A stretch of DNA of 5,228 nt from Methanosarcinaceae archaeon (lineage in GTDB: Archaea > Halobacteriota > Methanosarcinia > Methanosarcinales > Methanosarcinaceae), in the NCBI GenBank assembly GCA_030609665.1, contig JAUWBW010000144.1:1-5228 (forward strand), read 5' to 3'. The notes beneath the pieces were generated by a model. That model was not told the DNA's origin. It ran no database searches and worked only from the letters and a program-made list of their open reading frames with translations. The translations under genes and the position numbers were made by a program. Below, one piece after another: positions 1 to 5,228 of the stretch. Numbering within the stretch: the stretch's first letter is position 1; every line of letters begins with the position of its first letter.

Positions 1-1
1 C

Positions 2-769
2 TGTCTTGGCACATTTTCAATTGATTCATTTGTCAATTTTAGCGAAGGAAAAACTCCAACTGAATTTATTCTTGAGGCTTTCAAAGAAAAAGGTAATTCT
101 TCCGATAAGTATTTGCGATCGGCCTGTTGTGTGTGTAAAGACCCCATCCCAACAAATGCTGATATCACTATTGGAGTATATGGGGTGGATCTCGATAAAG
201 AAGTACTCATTGATGTAGCAACTAAGGCCGGAGAAAAAGTCATTGAGGACTTGAAGTTAGACGATACAAAAAGTGTAAAAGAACGTGAAAAATCAATCAA
301 AACCATTCGGGAAGAAAAAGCAAAAAAGCGCACGGAATTTGTCAACGAGAAAAAATCGATCAATGGAATTGCAGCGCTTTCTGAATTTTTTGACAAATGT
401 ATAAACTGTCATAACTGCATGACGGTATGTCCTATTTGCTATTGCAAAGAATGTCTGTATGATTCGTCAGTGTTTGATGCTGAGGCATATAAATTTTTGA
501 GGAAAGCTGATAGAAAGGGATTATTCAAGATGCCTAATGATTCACTTCTTTTCCATTTGGGAAAGATGAATCACATGATATTATCCTGTGTTGAATGTGG
601 TCTTTGTGAACAGGGTTGTCCAAGCAATATCCCACTTATGGATGTATTTATTCCTGCTGCAGAGAATGCACAGAAAGAGTTTGATTACCATCCTGGAAAA
701 GATCCGGAAGAAAAGATCCCGATGATTGTCTATCGGGAAGATGAATACTTGGAGGTAGGAGAAAAGTAG
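2..769 (+). CDS. FrhB/FdhB-family F420 hydrogenase/dehydrogenase beta-like subunit, C-terminal fragment (5' partial)
   Basis: The reading frame is open from the window edge to TAG at 767-769, giving 255 residues; the true start lies upstream. TTG at 113 is not taken as the start because family-like sequence (CLGTFSID...) precedes it in frame. Fragment residues 38-60 (RSACCVCKDPIPTNADITIG) match the FrhB C-terminal domain, where a CxxCxD-type motif is followed by 'ADI(S/T)(V/I)G'. A Lys/Glu-rich, probably helical linker follows (about 93-120). Then come two [4Fe-4S] motifs: C133-C136-C139-C143P, trailed by extra Cys 146, 148 and 151 (CPICYCKEC), and C196-C199-C202-C206P. Family members such as FrhB, FdhB and FpoF bind FAD and exchange electrons between F420 and iron-sulfur chains in the cytoplasm. 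The FdhB-like C-terminal cluster block and the adjacent hdr genes suggest it feeds or drains an Hdr complex. The N-terminal flavin region is outside the window, so cofactor choice (F420 or NAD(P)H) and full length cannot be judged. Confidence 0.85.
   Translation, partial: CLGTFSIDSFVNFSEGKTPTEFILEAFKEKGNSSDKYLRSACCVCKDPIPTNADITIGVYGVDLDKEVLIDVATKAGEKVIEDLKLDDTKSVKEREKSIKTIREEKAKKRTEFVNEKKSINGIAALSEFFDKCINCHNCMTVCPICYCKECLYDSSVFDAEAYKFLRKADRKGLFKMPNDSLLFHLGKMNHMILSCVECGLCEQGCPSNIPLMDVFIPAAENAQKEFDYHPGKDPEEKIPMIVYREDEYLEVGEK
757..762 (+). promoter_or_regulatory. Shine-Dalgarno site for the double HdrC gene
   Basis: AGGAGA lies 8 bases before the ATG at 771, inside the last codons of the upstream gene. 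A second purine block, GGAGGT, sits at 751-756, 14 bases from the start. The stop of the upstream gene (767-769) falls between this site and the start, so the two genes are probably translationally coupled. The site supports 771 as the start. Confidence 0.6.
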
Positions 770-770
770 T

Positions 771-1430
771 ATGGATGTGATTGATTCCCGTAAGGTTGAT
801 CCAAATTTCAAATTCCAAATTGCTAAGGAAGCTGGTGGAGAAGGTATTTTGAAATGTTTTGCATGCGGATCTTGCACCGCTCGATGTCCTGAGATGGATG
901 TTAAAGAAGAGTGGAATCCTCGAGTAATTATCAGAAAAGCACTCTTGGGTCTCAAAGATGAGGTGTTATCTAGTGAATTTATATGGATTTGCAGTGCGCA
1001 TTATAGATGCCTGGAAAAATGTCCGCAGGGAGTTGATATTAAAGAAGTTATGAATGCAGTGCGAAATGCGCGAATCCTTGAAGAACAAAAAGAAGATGTA
1101 ACAGGGGAGAAGACAAAGAAATATCTTGATTTGAATTTTAAATATAAGATTGTTGAAGATGAGTCTGGCAAGGACTTGTATGAGTGTTTTTCATGCGGAA
1201 CATGTACTGCGGGGTGTCCAGAACGGGAGCTTGACCCATTGTATTCACCTCGTAAGGTTATCAAGAATGTGTTGCTGGGGATGAAAGATACAGTGTTTTC
1301 TAATAGATTTGTTGAAATTTGCTCAACTCATCATCGATGTATTACTCAGTGCCCCCAAGGTGTCGAAATTCCAAAGCTTATGAATGCAATTAAAAATATC
1401 GCAGAAAAAGAAGGATATAGTAAACCGTAG
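771..1430 (+). CDS. hdrC: Tandem-duplicated HdrC-like iron-sulfur subunit
   Basis: This 219-residue cytoplasmic protein is two HdrC units in tandem; a usual HdrC carries one pair of [4Fe-4S] motifs. Unit 1 (about residues 10-99) has C29-C32-C35-C39P, then C74-H77-C80-C84P. Unit 2 (about 120-209) has C139-C142-C145-C149P, then C184-H187-C190-C194P. Each unit ends in a CPQGV(D/E)I turn and an MNA(V/I) helix, as in HdrC. In the family HdrC passes electrons between HdrA and the disulfide-reducing HdrB. The first motif of each unit is canonical CX2CX2CX3CP. In the second motif the usual second Cys is His in both units, so that cluster is either His-ligated, altered or absent. The gene starts one base after the upstream stop, has a good SD site, and is followed 8 bases later by hdrA, which fits one operon. 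Other double-cluster ferredoxin-like proteins are possible, but the HdrA neighbour makes HdrC the best call. Confidence 0.88.
   Translation: MDVIDSRKVDPNFKFQIAKEAGGEGILKCFACGSCTARCPEMDVKEEWNPRVIIRKALLGLKDEVLSSEFIWICSAHYRCLEKCPQGVDIKEVMNAVRNARILEEQKEDVTGEKTKKYLDLNFKYKIVEDESGKDLYECFSCGTCTAGCPERELDPLYSPRKVIKNVLLGMKDTVFSNRFVEICSTHHRCITQCPQGVEIPKLMNAIKNIAEKEGYSKP
798..1397 (+). repeat. Internal tandem duplication within HdrC (two 90-residue units, 110-residue offset)
   Basis: Codons 10-99 (798-1067) and 120-209 (1128-1397) encode homologous units that align without a gap at a constant 110-residue (330-base) offset. All eight metal-ligand positions match between units. Counting by eye, about 43 of 90 aligned residues are identical. 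Residues 100-119, a charged Lys/Glu-rich stretch, link the units. The DNA itself is strongly diverged, so this is an old gene-internal duplication and not a recent repeat. Confidence 0.9.
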
Positions 1431-1438
1431 AGATTAAT

Positions 1439-4400
1439 ATGGCTAAAAAATCAGATAAGATTGGGGCAGTTGCCGTTGTCGGTGGTGGCATCACAGGCAT
1501 ACAAGCTGCACTTGATCTTGCAGATATGGGATTCAAGGTGTATTTGCTGGAGAAATCATCCGCGATTGGTGGAGTGATGGCTCAGCTTGATAAGACATTC
1601 CCTACGAATGATTGTTCGATGTGTATTCTATCTCCAAAGTTAGTTGATTGTGCACGTCATGTAAATATCGAACTATTTACAAATACTGAGGTGCAGAAGA
1701 TTGAAGGGAAGCCTGGGAATTTTATTGTTAAAGCGCTGAAGAAACCCAGATATGTTGATATGGAGAAGTGTACGTCCTGTGGTTCATGTGAAGAAGTGTG
1801 TCCGATTAAACTACCGAATTTGTTTGAGCATGGTTTATCCGATCGTAAAGCAATCTATAAACTATATCCACAGGCAATTCCAAATGCATATGTGATTGAT
1901 AAAGAAGGTGATGGAAAACATCGTGGATGCGTCAATTGTATGAAATGTACAGATGTGTGTGAGGTTGGAGCAATTAACCATGACGAGAAACCAGAGAACC
2001 TTAAGTTGAATGTTGGCGCAGTGATTGTTGCAACCGGTTCCCAACCGTTTAACCCAGTTATTAAACCAGAGTTCGGGTATAAAAAATATCAGAATGTGAT
2101 GACGAGTGTGGAGTTTGAACGGGTGCTTTCTGCATCTGGACCTTTTGAGGGCAAGATTCTTCGTCTGAGTGATAAGAAGACCCCAAAGAAAATCGCGTGG
2201 GTTCACTGTGTGGGATCTCGAGATAAATCTGTAGAACATGAGTATTGCTCGTCAATGTGTTGTATGTATACGGCAAAAGAAGCAGTAATTGCAAAGGAGC
2301 ATGATGCAGATATCGAGCCCACAGTGTTCTATATCGATATTCGTTCGTTTGGCAAGGATTTTGATAAATATATTGATCGGGCAAAAAAGGAGCACGGGTT
2401 ACGGTATGTCAGATCAAGGATCTCCGAGATTGTAGAGAACCAGAAGACAAAGGATCTTGTTATCAGATATGAGGATGATTCTGGTGAGCTGAAAGAGGAG
2501 ACGTTTAACCTTGTTGTGTTGTCTGTTGGTCTTTGTATTGCTGAGGAGCAGCGTAATGAATTGATCGAGCGGTTGGGTTTTGAGACAAATGAGTTTGGTT
2601 TTGTATATACCAATCCAGATGACCCCGTGGTATTAAAGCCAGGGATATTTGTTGCCGGTTCATTTCTGGAACCGCAGGCGATTCCTGAGTCTGTGATGCA
2701 AGCATCTGCTGCTGCAGCGAATGCTGCTGCGCTGTTGAAAGATGTCCGTGGTACCCTTGTAAAGGAGAAACAGTATCCAGCGGAGCGTGATGTTTCTGGT
2801 GAGAAGCCACGGGTTGGTGTTTTTGTCTGTCATTGCGGCATCAATATAGGCGGATATGTTGACGTCCCTGCAGTTGTTAAGTTTGCCAAGTCTCTCGATG
2901 ACGTGGTATATGCTGAGGCGAATTTGTATACGTGTTCTGAGGATACACAGAAAAAGATAGTTAATGCAATCAAGAAACATAATTTGAATAGAATTTTAGT
3001 GGCGGCGTGTACGCCGCGGACGCATGAGCCACTGTTTCAGAAGAGCCTTCGCGATGCAGGTTTGAATCCATATCTGCTTGAGATGACGAATATTCGTGAG
3101 CAGTGTTCATGGGTTCATATGGATAAACCAAAGGAGGCCACAGATAAGGCAAAGCAATTGGTTGCGATGACAGTGGCAAAAATCCGTTTTCTGCAGCCGA
3201 TCCAGGAAGCAGAGATACCAGTTACACAAAAGGCGCTGGTCATAGGTGGCGGAATTGCCGGTATGACTGCTGCTTTGTCACTTGCAGATCAAGGTTATGA
3301 AACAGCATTAGTTGAAAAAGAACAAGTGCTTGGCGGTTACTTAAATAAAGTGTATTATACAGTGGAAGGTATCGAAATTGACCAGTTGCTCAAGGAGACT
3401 GTGGAAAAGGTTCAGAAGCATGATATTATCAAAGTGTATACTGGTTCATCGCTGGTGAGTTTGAATGGTTATGTGGGAAGCTATGAGTCTGAGATTAAAA
3501 CCCCAAAAGGAACAGCAAATTTTAATCATGGTATAATCGTTGTCACGGTTGGCGCCGATGAATATAAGCCAAATTCGTATCTTTATGGCAAAAACCCGCA
3601 GGTGTTTACACAGTCAGAATTGGAGAAAAAACTGAGTGAATGCTTGCCTGAGGATATCCACGATGGCGAGACCTTTGTGATGATCCAGTGTGTTGAATCC
3701 AGAGATGAACAGCGACCATATTGCAGTCGAATTTGTTGTATGCAGGCAGTGAAAAATGCAATCAGAATTAAGGAACTGAACCCGCGGGCTGAGGTTTTTG
3801 TGTTGTATCGTGATTTAATGACATATGGGTTTAAGGAGAAGTTCTACAAAACTGCTCGTGAAAAGGGCGTGATGTTTCTGCAGTATGATGCAGAGAAGAA
3901 ACCAATAGTTAGTGCTAATGATGATGGATTGGTGGTTAAGATGTTTGAGCCCATGCTCCAACGGGAGTTGAAGATACCTGTTGATACGTTGGTGCTTTCT
4001 ACCGGTTTGCAGCCCAATCTTGATAATTCGGTGATTGCACAGATGTTAAAGGTACCGGTGAATGATGATGGGTTTTTTTTGGAGGCACACGTGAAGTTGC
4101 GGCCAGTTGATTTTTCCACTCGCGGAGTGTTTGTTGCAGGAAACTGTCATATGCCTAAGTTTATAGGAGAATCTATTTATCAGGCGCAGGCAGCAGCAGC
4201 TCGTGCAGCGACTATTCTTGCGCAACCGAAACTTGCGGCAGAGCCCAACATTGCAGTAGTTGATGAAGATATGTGTAGTGGGTGCAAACTGTGCATCTCT
4301 GTTTGCCCATACAATGCAATTGATTCGGTAGAAGAAAAAAGCAATGGTAAGACTGTGGTACATGCAAGGGTCAATGAGGGGTTGTGTCAGGGTTGTGGGG

Positions 4401-4489
4401 TTTGTGTGGCTACGTGTCCAAGTGGTGCAATGCAACAACGTGGTTTTAAAGATGAGCAAATTCTACCTATGGTTGAAGAAACAGTTTGA
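1439..4489 (+). CDS. hdrA: Fused double HdrA, heterodisulfide reductase subunit A-like flavoprotein
   Basis: HdrA is the cytoplasmic flavin hub of Hdr complexes, where electron bifurcation takes place in methanogens. Canonical HdrA is about 650 residues; this one is 1016. The first half has a FAD-binding GGGITG (15-20), the HdrA motif FPTNDCSMC (54-62) and an inserted ferredoxin with C111-C114-C117-C121P and C164-C167-C170-C174. It continues with the Cys quartet C257/C270/C274/C275 (CX12CX3CC) and the flavin-binding end GIFVAG (402-407). From about 460 comes the domain normally found at the HdrA N-terminus (VCHCG at 463-467, later ACTPRTHEP and REQCSWVH). A second flavin module follows: GGGIAG (603-608), C751/C762/C766/C767 and GVFVAG (896-901). 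It has no ferredoxin insert and no CSMC motif. A C-terminal ferredoxin closes the protein (C946-C949-C952-C956P; C983-C986-C989-C993P). The ATG follows the hdrC stop by 8 bases and has no strong SD, so translation is probably coupled. The family call is firm; the partner and substrate are not shown. Confidence 0.93.
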   Translation: MAKKSDKIGAVAVVGGGITGIQAALDLADMGFKVYLLEKSSAIGGVMAQLDKTFPTNDCSMCILSPKLVDCARHVNIELFTNTEVQKIEGKPGNFIVKALKKPRYVDMEKCTSCGSCEEVCPIKLPNLFEHGLSDRKAIYKLYPQAIPNAYVIDKEGDGKHRGCVNCMKCTDVCEVGAINHDEKPENLKLNVGAVIVATGSQPFNPVIKPEFGYKKYQNVMTSVEFERVLSASGPFEGKILRLSDKKTPKKIAWVHCVGSRDKSVEHEYCSSMCCMYTAKEAVIAKEHDADIEPTVFYIDIRSFGKDFDKYIDRAKKEHGLRYVRSRISEIVENQKTKDLVIRYEDDSGELKEETFNLVVLSVGLCIAEEQRNELIERLGFETNEFGFVYTNPDDPVVLKPGIFVAGSFLEPQAIPESVMQASAAAANAAALLKDVRGTLVKEKQYPAERDVSGEKPRVGVFVCHCGINIGGYVDVPAVVKFAKSLDDVVYAEANLYTCSEDTQKKIVNAIKKHNLNRILVAACTPRTHEPLFQKSLRDAGLNPYLLEMTNIREQCSWVHMDKPKEATDKAKQLVAMTVAKIRFLQPIQEAEIPVTQKALVIGGGIAGMTAALSLADQGYETALVEKEQVLGGYLNKVYYTVEGIEIDQLLKETVEKVQKHDIIKVYTGSSLVSLNGYVGSYESEIKTPKGTANFNHGIIVVTVGADEYKPNSYLYGKNPQVFTQSELEKKLSECLPEDIHDGETFVMIQCVESRDEQRPYCSRICCMQAVKNAIRIKELNPRAEVFVLYRDLMTYGFKEKFYKTAREKGVMFLQYDAEKKPIVSANDDGLVVKMFEPMLQRELKIPVDTLVLSTGLQPNLDNSVIAQMLKVPVNDDGFFLEAHVKLRPVDFSTRGVFVAGNCHMPKFIGESIYQAQAAAARAATILAQPKLAAEPNIAVVDEDMCSGCKLCISVCPYNAIDSVEEKSNGKTVVHARVNEGLCQGCGVCVATCPSGAMQQRGFKDEQILPMVEETV

Positions 4490-4523
4490 ATGGATCTCGC
4501 ATACTAAAAGAAAATTGCGCCCG

Positions 4524-4530
4524 TTTTTTT
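4524..4530 (+). terminator. Probable T-run (archaeal-type) terminator after hdrA
   Basis: Seven consecutive T follow a short GC-rich stretch (GCGCCCG, 4517-4523), 34 bases beyond the hdrA stop. I found no stem-loop that would make it a bacterial intrinsic terminator. Short T-runs alone can terminate transcription in archaea. A second run of six T lies at 4565-4570. The location at the boundary between a redox operon and an unrelated gene supports the call, but T-runs are frequent in such AT-rich DNA. Confidence 0.4.
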
Positions 4531-4575
4531 ATTCTCTGCGTCTATGAAAAACAAGGATCAAATGTTTTTTAGATT

Positions 4576-4594
4576 GGGAAAATTTATTATAAAC
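4576..4594 (+). promoter_or_regulatory. Candidate archaeal promoter (BRE plus TATA box) for the secreted-protein gene
   Basis: GGGAAAA (4576-4582), a plausible B-recognition element, directly precedes the TATA-like TTTATTATAAAC (4583-4594). With the usual archaeal spacing of about 25 bases, transcription would start near 4612-4620 and leave a leader of roughly 50 bases that includes the SD site. An alternative TATA-like CTAAATAT lies at 4606-4613. The region is very AT-rich, so chance matches are likely, and the assignment presumes an archaeal host. Confidence 0.35.
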
Positions 4595-4653
4595 TTAAAA
4601 GAATACTAAATATGAAATGTAATTATACAATTGAAAGGATTCGTCGATTTCAT

Positions 4654-4659
4654 AAGGAG
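4654..4659 (+). promoter_or_regulatory. Shine-Dalgarno site fixing the start of the secreted-protein gene
   Basis: AAGGAG ends 9 bases before ATG 4669. The frame also stays open upstream to another ATG at 4612, which would add 19 mostly polar and charged residues. The SD spacing and the typical signal peptide beginning right at 4669 favour 4669 as the start. Confidence 0.65.
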
Positions 4660-4668
4660 TTATACAAT

Positions 4669-5228
4669 ATGAATAAGATTAAAATAATAACATTTTTCAG
4701 TGTTGTACTGCTTCTAATCAGTTCATCTTTGAGTATTTCTTTTACACCACTGGCAAGGAAGAGTGATTCTGATGGTGTTGATACAGATAATCCGTTATTT
4801 TCGATTTGTACGCACCAAGCAGTAAATCGTGGTTTTCCAGTTCAAATAAATCATTTAGATATTGAGGATCAATTTAGAATTAAACCTTTTCCCCTTGGTA
4901 GTGCTGGGCCAATCATTGCTGCTCTTCTTGAACTTTGGGCGAATTATACTGATCAATATTTTGTACAACCCAGGCAGTGGCGTGAATTTGAATTGCAGCG
5001 GCAAAGGATCAGAGGTGGTACAGGTGAGATTGAAATTATTATCGTCGATGATGAAGGTGATGGTAATTTTACAAGCATACAAAGTGCAATAGATTATGGA
5101 AATCCGGGAGATGCAATTCTGGTTTACAGTGGTAGATACGAGGAACATCTGATTATTAACAAATCACTTTGGCTTATCGGGATAGATGCCGAATTCAAAC
5201 AAGGTTGTGATAATGGCAAACCAATACT
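4669..5228 (+). CDS. Secreted protein with NosD/pectate-lyase-like beta-helix entry (3' partial)
   Basis: The frame is open for 186 codons to the window edge with no stop, so the C-terminus is missing. Residues 1-24 form a signal peptide: a Lys-containing start (MNKIK) and a hydrophobic core (IITFFSVVLLLIS), with likely cleavage near SIS24 or PLA29. No lipobox Cys is seen. Residues 30-120 match nothing I recognise; they are acidic at first, then include a short hydrophobic helix (GPIIAALLELW) and a Gln/Arg-rich stretch. Residues 125-172 carry a motif set typical of extracellular archaeal NosD-like beta-helix proteins: IVDDEGDGNFTSIQSAID, then NPGDAILVYSGRYEEHLIINKSLWLIG. Such proteins are usually surface or exported carbohydrate-binding, carbohydrate-cleaving or adhesive proteins; no catalytic residue can be identified here. 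N-X-S/T sequons occur at N92, N133 and N164. The gene has its own candidate promoter and SD, so it is probably not part of the redox operon. Confidence 0.8.
   Translation, partial: MNKIKIITFFSVVLLLISSSLSISFTPLARKSDSDGVDTDNPLFSICTHQAVNRGFPVQINHLDIEDQFRIKPFPLGSAGPIIAALLELWANYTDQYFVQPRQWREFELQRQRIRGGTGEIEIIIVDDEGDGNFTSIQSAIDYGNPGDAILVYSGRYEEHLIINKSLWLIGIDAEFKQGCDNGKPI

Noticed and set aside
113..218. TTG at 113 or ATG at 6 (other frame) as starts of short genes at the left edge
   Set aside because: The frame through 113 stays open to the window edge with FrhB-like sequence before it, so the gene begins upstream. The frame beginning at 6 stops at 218 and overlaps the FrhB-like gene with no recognisable features.
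1862..3179. Several reverse-strand open frames opposite hdrA
   Set aside because: They lie opposite a well-conserved HdrA, their translations show no domain or motif, and they have no convincing start signals; they are shadows.
1439..4489. Possible selenocysteine codon in HdrA, as in some methanogens
   Set aside because: There is no in-frame TGA before the terminal one at 4487-4489, and the motif positions examined are encoded as Cys.
4500..4545. Bacterial-type intrinsic terminator at the T-run
   Set aside because: No inverted repeat able to form a GC-rich stem was found immediately before the T-run; only a stemless T-run terminator is proposed.
4544..4609. Small open frame of 21 codons (MKNKDQMFFRLGKFIINLKEY) between hdrA and the secreted-protein gene
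   Set aside because: It has no SD site, overlaps the candidate promoter, and resembles chance translation of AT-rich intergenic DNA.
4862..5148. Open frames on both strands overlapping the secreted-protein gene
   Set aside because: The frame from 4669 has an SD, a signal peptide and a recognisable beta-helix motif; the overlapping frames have none of these.

Overview
This 5.2 kb window reads as part of an archaeal chromosome or metagenome contig, most likely from a euryarchaeal or Thermoplasmatota-like anaerobe. The grounds are indirect. It carries heterodisulfide reductase (Hdr) genes together with a subunit of the coenzyme F420 hydrogenase/dehydrogenase beta family. There is a TATA-like box with a purine-rich element just upstream of it, and a T-run after hdrA with no visible stem-loop. 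The last gene encodes a secreted protein whose beta-helix entry motif is common in archaeal surface proteins. Anaerobic bacteria also carry Hdr and FrhB-like genes, so the domain assignment is an inference. No rRNA, tRNA, CRISPR array or mobile element was seen.

Positions 2-4489 hold three tightly packed, co-directional redox genes that look like the distal part of one operon. First is the C-terminal 255 residues of an FrhB/FdhB-like iron-sulfur flavoprotein subunit, whose start lies upstream. One base after its stop comes a 219-residue protein made of two tandem HdrC units. Eight bases later begins a 1016-residue HdrA in which two HdrA-type flavin modules are fused. Together they resemble an electron-bifurcating or confurcating Hdr complex. 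The FrhB-like subunit would exchange electrons with F420 (or another low-potential donor), HdrA would split or merge them at its flavin, and HdrC would wire HdrA to a HdrB-type catalytic partner. Neither HdrB nor MvhD is in the window.

The most notable features are three. Both HdrA and HdrC are internally duplicated, which suggests a pseudo-dimer built by gene fusion. The second iron-sulfur motif of HdrC has His in place of the second Cys in both repeats. The two HdrA halves have complementary domain losses.

Positions 4490-4668 (179 bp) are AT-rich and non-coding. They hold a probable T-run terminator, a candidate archaeal promoter and a good ribosome binding site. From 4669 to the window end runs the N-terminal part of a secreted protein with a signal peptide and the beginning of a NosD/pectate-lyase-like parallel beta-helix. 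It seems functionally unrelated to the redox operon.
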